From: Nitrososphaerota archaeon
Lineage (GTDB): Archaea; Thermoproteota; Nitrososphaeria; Nitrososphaerales; Nitrosopumilaceae
DNA length: 8,223 nucleotides
NCBI GenBank assembly: GCA_022573065.1
Contig: JACZUQ010000044.1
Span: 1 to 8,223 of the forward strand
Reading direction: 5' to 3'
Part shown: piece by piece, positions 6,079 to 8,223 of the stretch
Numbering within the stretch: position 1 is the first letter of the stretch
Layout: each line of letters starts with the position of its first letter
The notes under the pieces: model-generated
The model's input: the letters and a program-made list of their open reading frames with translations, nothing else
The model's database searches: none
What the model was told of the DNA's origin: nothing
Translations under genes and position numbers: made by a program

Positions 6079-6596
6079 ATTTAATTCTCACATGTCCTCG
6101 TCATTATGAAGAAGAAGCTATAAGAGAAATTAAGAAATTTCTTAACGAGTTTGGAGATGAAAATCCTGAATTCAATATAACAAACATGCCTGGCATAATT
6201 ACAATAAAAACGAGTCTAAATCCTATTAATATTATAGAAAAGATTCGTGATAAGATACTAGATGAGCCTTGGTCTGTTAGATATTGTCAAAGAATAATTC
6301 CAATTCAAAGTGTTTGTGCTACAGATATCAAAGAAATTAAAGATGAAATTCAAAAAAAGATTAAATTTTTCAAACCAGAAGATAGTTATCGAATTACGGT
6401 AGAAAAAAGAAATTCAAAAATTTCTTCTAATGAAATTATATCGGAAATTGCAAAAGATATTTCAAATAAGGTTTCTTTAGATACTCCAGATTGGGTTGTA
6501 TTAATAGAAATAATTGAAGATGAAACAGGAATTGCCGTTATTCCAAACAATACTATCTTAAGTGTAGAAAAGGTAAAACGGTCGTTATCAGATTAA
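6075..6596 (+). CDS. Stand-alone THUMP protein, Tan1/THUMPD1-like
   Basis: A 173-residue cytosolic protein with no catalytic domain. The C-terminal half (about 60-158) is a THUMP tRNA-binding domain: YRITVEKRNSKISSNEII (105-122), then IAKDISNKVSLDTPDWVVLI (125-144) and EIIEDETGIAVIP (145-157) follow the family pattern of VEKR-x-S...NEII...I...V.L..PD..V.IEI....GI.V. The N-terminal part (1-58) is an alpha/beta N-terminal THUMP-associated region. Yeast Tan1 and human THUMPD1 have this domain organisation and assist the Kre33/NAT10 acetyltransferase in forming ac4C on tRNA; archaeal homologues are assumed to act similarly. It is coupled to Sua5 by a TTGA overlap, which links it to tRNA modification. 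Its last nine bases overlap the convergent Cgi121 gene. The Tan1-like role is inference. Confidence 0.88.
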   Translation: MNLILTCPRHYEEEAIREIKKFLNEFGDENPEFNITNMPGIITIKTSLNPINIIEKIRDKILDEPWSVRYCQRIIPIQSVCATDIKEIKDEIQKKIKFFKPEDSYRITVEKRNSKISSNEIISEIAKDISNKVSLDTPDWVVLIEIIEDETGIAVIPNNTILSVEKVKRSLSD

Positions 6597-7364
6597 AATA
6601 GTTGCTTTTTCAGTTAATAGATCTTCCAATGGGTTTAAAGATATTATTGCATCTATCTGATTTTTTGATATATTAAATTTTTTTCTTAAAAAAATTTGAT
6701 TGTTTTTAGATAGTGGATTATTGTTTAGAAACGGTTTAACATAATTAAATAATTTGTTTAGCATGAATTTTTTACCAATTGCAATTACTATAAAGCCATC
6801 ACCAGTTTTTATTCCAACTCGATGTATAGCATCTTGAATCTGTGTGGTACATGCAAATCTCAATAAAATATCAGTATCAATCCTTTTTGAGATTAAAGTG
6901 CTGTTTTCTTTAGCCATATTTGAAATGGTAATAATTTTTTCTGCGTGAGATTTACTAAGAATATAGTTAGAGGATATTGCTTGAATTACTAGATCAGGAT
7001 ATTTTTTCCTTGTTTTATCTAAAAAATTAATATCAAGTTTTCGATTTGCTTTGATATCAAATAACTCAACATATGAATTAGAAATTTTGAATTGAATCCT
7101 TGTAGAAGAACCTCCATGTATTATTGGAATTATACTAACAACATCATTATTTTTTAATTTAGTAAATGATCCATCTATTGCTGAAGAATCGATTCCATTA
7201 ACAGCAACTAATAAATTATTTACATCAAGATTAATAGAATTTTTTGGTTTATTCTTTACTAAAAAATCTAAGAGTTGTTGGATAGTAATATCATTTTCAT
7301 CAATAATAAGACTATCAACTAAAAATGATTTTTTAGCACCACCCAAAAATTTTACAGTGATCAT
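6588..7364 (-). CDS. cgi121: Fusion: MoaD/ThiS ubiquitin-like domain + KEOPS subunit Cgi121
   Basis: A 258-residue protein with two domains. Residues 1-85 are a complete MoaD/ThiS-like beta-grasp domain: strand MITVKFLGG, helix TIQQLLDFLVKN (27-38), LLVAVNG (51-57), LKNNDVVSIIPIIHGG (70-85), including the terminal Gly84-Gly85 that MoaD and ThiS thiolate. Residues about 97-258 are Cgi121: YVELFDIKAN, KYPDLVIQAISSNYILSKSH (121-140), DTDILLRFACTTQIQDAIHRVGI (163-185), GDGFIVIAIG (188-197) and a C-terminal LEDLLTEKATIL. Cgi121 binds Bud32 in KEOPS and, in archaea, recruits tRNA by its 3' CCA end for t6A synthesis. The ATG start follows a TATA-like TTTTATAG (7391-7384) 20-27 bases upstream. The gene lies 33 bases downstream of eS17 and converges on the Sua5 and THUMP genes. 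The domains are clear; what the fusion does is unknown. Confidence 0.92.
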   Translation of the reverse strand: MITVKFLGGAKKSFLVDSLIIDENDITIQQLLDFLVKNKPKNSINLDVNNLLVAVNGIDSSAIDGSFTKLKNNDVVSIIPIIHGGSSTRIQFKISNSYVELFDIKANRKLDINFLDKTRKKYPDLVIQAISSNYILSKSHAEKIITISNMAKENSTLISKRIDTDILLRFACTTQIQDAIHRVGIKTGDGFIVIAIGKKFMLNKLFNYVKPFLNNNPLSKNNQIFLRKKFNISKNQIDAIISLNPLEDLLTEKATILI

Positions 7365-7383
7365 TTAGAAAATTCTGGTTTAT

Positions 7384-7391
7384 CTATAAAA
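7384..7391 (-). promoter_or_regulatory. TATA-like box for the MoaD-Cgi121 gene
   Basis: TTTTATAG on the minus strand ends 20 bases before the ATG at 7364, in the 33-base gap after eS17. This suggests an independent leaderless promoter, although readthrough from eS17 is also possible. Confidence 0.4.
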
Positions 7392-7397
7392 TTCATC

Positions 7398-7730
7398 TTA
7401 CACCTTATTACCAGAGGATGATTCTTCAGACTTGTTCTCTGAAACCGTTTCTGTCACTTCTAGTGGTTCTTCTTGATTTGTTGACGCTGATTGTTCCTCA
7501 CTAGTACGTTCTTCATTCCCAGATTTAGCTTCTTTAGCTAATTTTTCTTCATTCTGTCGAATTTCACGCTTTATGAATCTAGTAATGAATCCAGCTAACT
7601 GATTTTTTAATCCTTTTGAGCGTACAATAGCAATATCATCTATAATTTTTTTATTTTCACGAAAATCTGTACCAAATTTTTCTTTGTAAGTCTCTAGTAT
7701 TTCCATTGAAATTTTTTTAATTCTATCCAC
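7398..7730 (-). CDS. rps17e: Ribosomal protein eS17 with acidic C-terminal tail
   Basis: A 110-residue protein of the small ribosomal subunit. Residues 1-57 match eS17 (S17e) closely in pattern: MDRIKK at the start, ILETYKEKFGTDFRENKKII (11-30), then DDIAIVRSKGLKNQLAGFIT (31-50) and RFIKRE. Archaeal eS17 is usually about 60-70 residues, so residues about 62-110 are an extra tail. That tail is rich in Glu and Ser/Thr (about 12 Glu, few hydrophobics), surely disordered and opposite in charge to rRNA-binding segments. The start is GTG at 7730, 21-30 bases downstream of the TATA-like GTATAAAAAA (7760-7751), the classic spacing of a leaderless archaeal mRNA. It sits between the TatD-type gene and the Cgi121 fusion on the same strand. 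Confidence 0.92.
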   Translation of the reverse strand: MDRIKKISMEILETYKEKFGTDFRENKKIIDDIAIVRSKGLKNQLAGFITRFIKREIRQNEEKLAKEAKSGNEERTSEEQSASTNQEEPLEVTETVSENKSEESSSGNKV

Positions 7731-7750
7731 AAATCCGGATACAGTGTGGG

Positions 7751-7760
7751 TTTTTTATAC
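7751..7760 (-). promoter_or_regulatory. TATA box for eS17
   Basis: GTATAAAAAA on the minus strand, centred 25 bases upstream of the GTG start, sits directly after the TatD stop codon. It is the best-formed archaeal TATA-like element in the window and gives a transcript starting at or next to the GTG. Confidence 0.55.
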
Positions 7761-8223
7761 CTATATGCCTAGAAAATTTTTTGAGTTTTGTTCTAAAATT
7801 GCTGTAAATTCATCATATGATTTTCTAATTATTTTTGAGGCACAAAATATCACACTTGGAATAAAACTTACTTGTGCAGTTTTTAATTCAAAGCATCTTG
7901 CAAATTTTACAGGTCCGTCAGTCTCTACTAATATTCTATCAACTTCTGTTTTGGACAATAAAACTTGTTTATCATTTGCATAAACTAAGAGAGGACCAAA
8001 TGAAACAAAAAATCCTAATTCCATTGCTTTATTGAGCTGTTTTTTATTTCCGTCAAACCAATGTAAGAGCATTCCTTTAAGTGAATATGATGGAATTATT
8101 TCATAAATTTTATCTAGTGCTTTTCTAGAATGTATTGAAATAGGTTTTTGTAGTTTTTCTGCAACAGATAATTGAGATTTAAAGAGTTTTTCTTGTTGAT
8201 TAATATCAGATTCCGTAGAAACA
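7761..8223 (-). CDS. tatD: TatD-family metal-dependent hydrolase (DNase), 5' end cut by window
   Basis: The last 153 codons, with the frame open to the window edge, so the start is outside. TatD proteins are TIM-barrel metalloenzymes of the amidohydrolase superfamily with DNase activity, linked to DNA repair or quality control. Visible motifs in order: QQEKLFKSQLSVAEKLQKPI, a helix-strand pair leading into the metal-binding IHSR; LLHWFDG, the equivalent of the LHCFSG motif with its His ligand; ELGFFVSFGPLL; and ILVETDGP, equivalent to ETDAP, with the metal-binding Asp. The N-terminal HxH metal motif and the EIGLD glutamate lie upstream of the window. The TAG stop is directly followed by the eS17 promoter, with no T-run between them. 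Archaeal TatD members are distant from E. coli TatD, so substrate is uncertain. Confidence 0.92.
   Translation of the reverse strand, partial: VSTESDINQQEKLFKSQLSVAEKLQKPISIHSRKALDKIYEIIPSYSLKGMLLHWFDGNKKQLNKAMELGFFVSFGPLLVYANDKQVLLSKTEVDRILVETDGPVKFARCFELKTAQVSFIPSVIFCASKIIRKSYDEFTAILEQNSKNFLGI

Noticed and set aside
7361..7396. Eleven-codon ATG frame between eS17 and the Cgi121 fusion, ending ATGA on the start codon
   Set aside because: It contains the likely TATA box of the fusion gene and has no coding-like pattern; probably chance.
7744..7983. Plus-strand 79-codon frame antisense to the TatD gene
   Set aside because: The opposite strand has clear TatD motifs; this frame is a shadow.
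1..8223. CRISPR array, insertion sequence, phage or defence genes
   Set aside because: No direct repeats with spacers, transposase, integrase or recognisable defence proteins are present; this is a housekeeping region.

Overview
The window looks like chromosomal DNA of an ammonia-oxidizing archaeon, probably Nitrososphaerota (Thaumarchaeota) of the Nitrosopumilus type. The DNA is AT-rich and the genes are short and tightly packed. Several genes are archaeal or eukaryote-like: a short adenylosuccinate synthetase, ribosomal protein eS17, the KEOPS subunit Cgi121 and a stand-alone THUMP protein of Tan1 type. Most starts are TTG or GTG, and several lie about 20-30 bp downstream of an AT-rich TATA-like box, as expected for leaderless mRNAs. 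The taxonomic call is inference from these traits.

Layout. Positions 2-223 (+) are the 3' end of a cis-prenyl diphosphate synthase, followed by a Nudix hydrolase (258-674, +). A minus-strand block then runs purA (3102-2101), a conserved-looking unknown gene (2046-1384) and pyrF (1403-657); this is purine and pyrimidine nucleotide synthesis. A divergent promoter region at 3103-3184 separates purA from an all-helical repeat protein (3185-3646, +). Next are a YggX-like zinc-ribbon protein (3915-3643, -), a small zinc ribbon (3993-4202, +), a seven-helix membrane protein (4263-4910, +) and a winged-helix regulator (5021-5338, +). A 26-codon, extremely acidic small ORF (5415-5335, -) may also be a gene.

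The right part is a tRNA-modification and translation neighbourhood. Sua5/YrdC (5473-6078, +) makes threonylcarbamoyl-AMP for t6A. It is translationally coupled to a THUMP/Tan1-like protein (6075-6596, +), whose family helps tRNA ac4C formation. Converging on them from the minus strand is a fused protein: an N-terminal MoaD/ThiS-like ubiquitin fold ending in Gly-Gly, joined to the KEOPS subunit Cgi121 (7364-6588). Upstream of it are ribosomal protein eS17 with an acidic tail (7730-7398) and a TatD-type metal-dependent hydrolase cut by the window edge (8223-7761). Sua5 and Cgi121 act in the same t6A pathway.

The most notable point is the MoaD/ThiS-Cgi121 fusion, with its diglycine buried inside the chain. 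All four convergent gene pairs in the window overlap at their 3' ends. I saw no mobile element, CRISPR array, tRNA or rRNA, and no gene-free stretch longer than about 135 bases.
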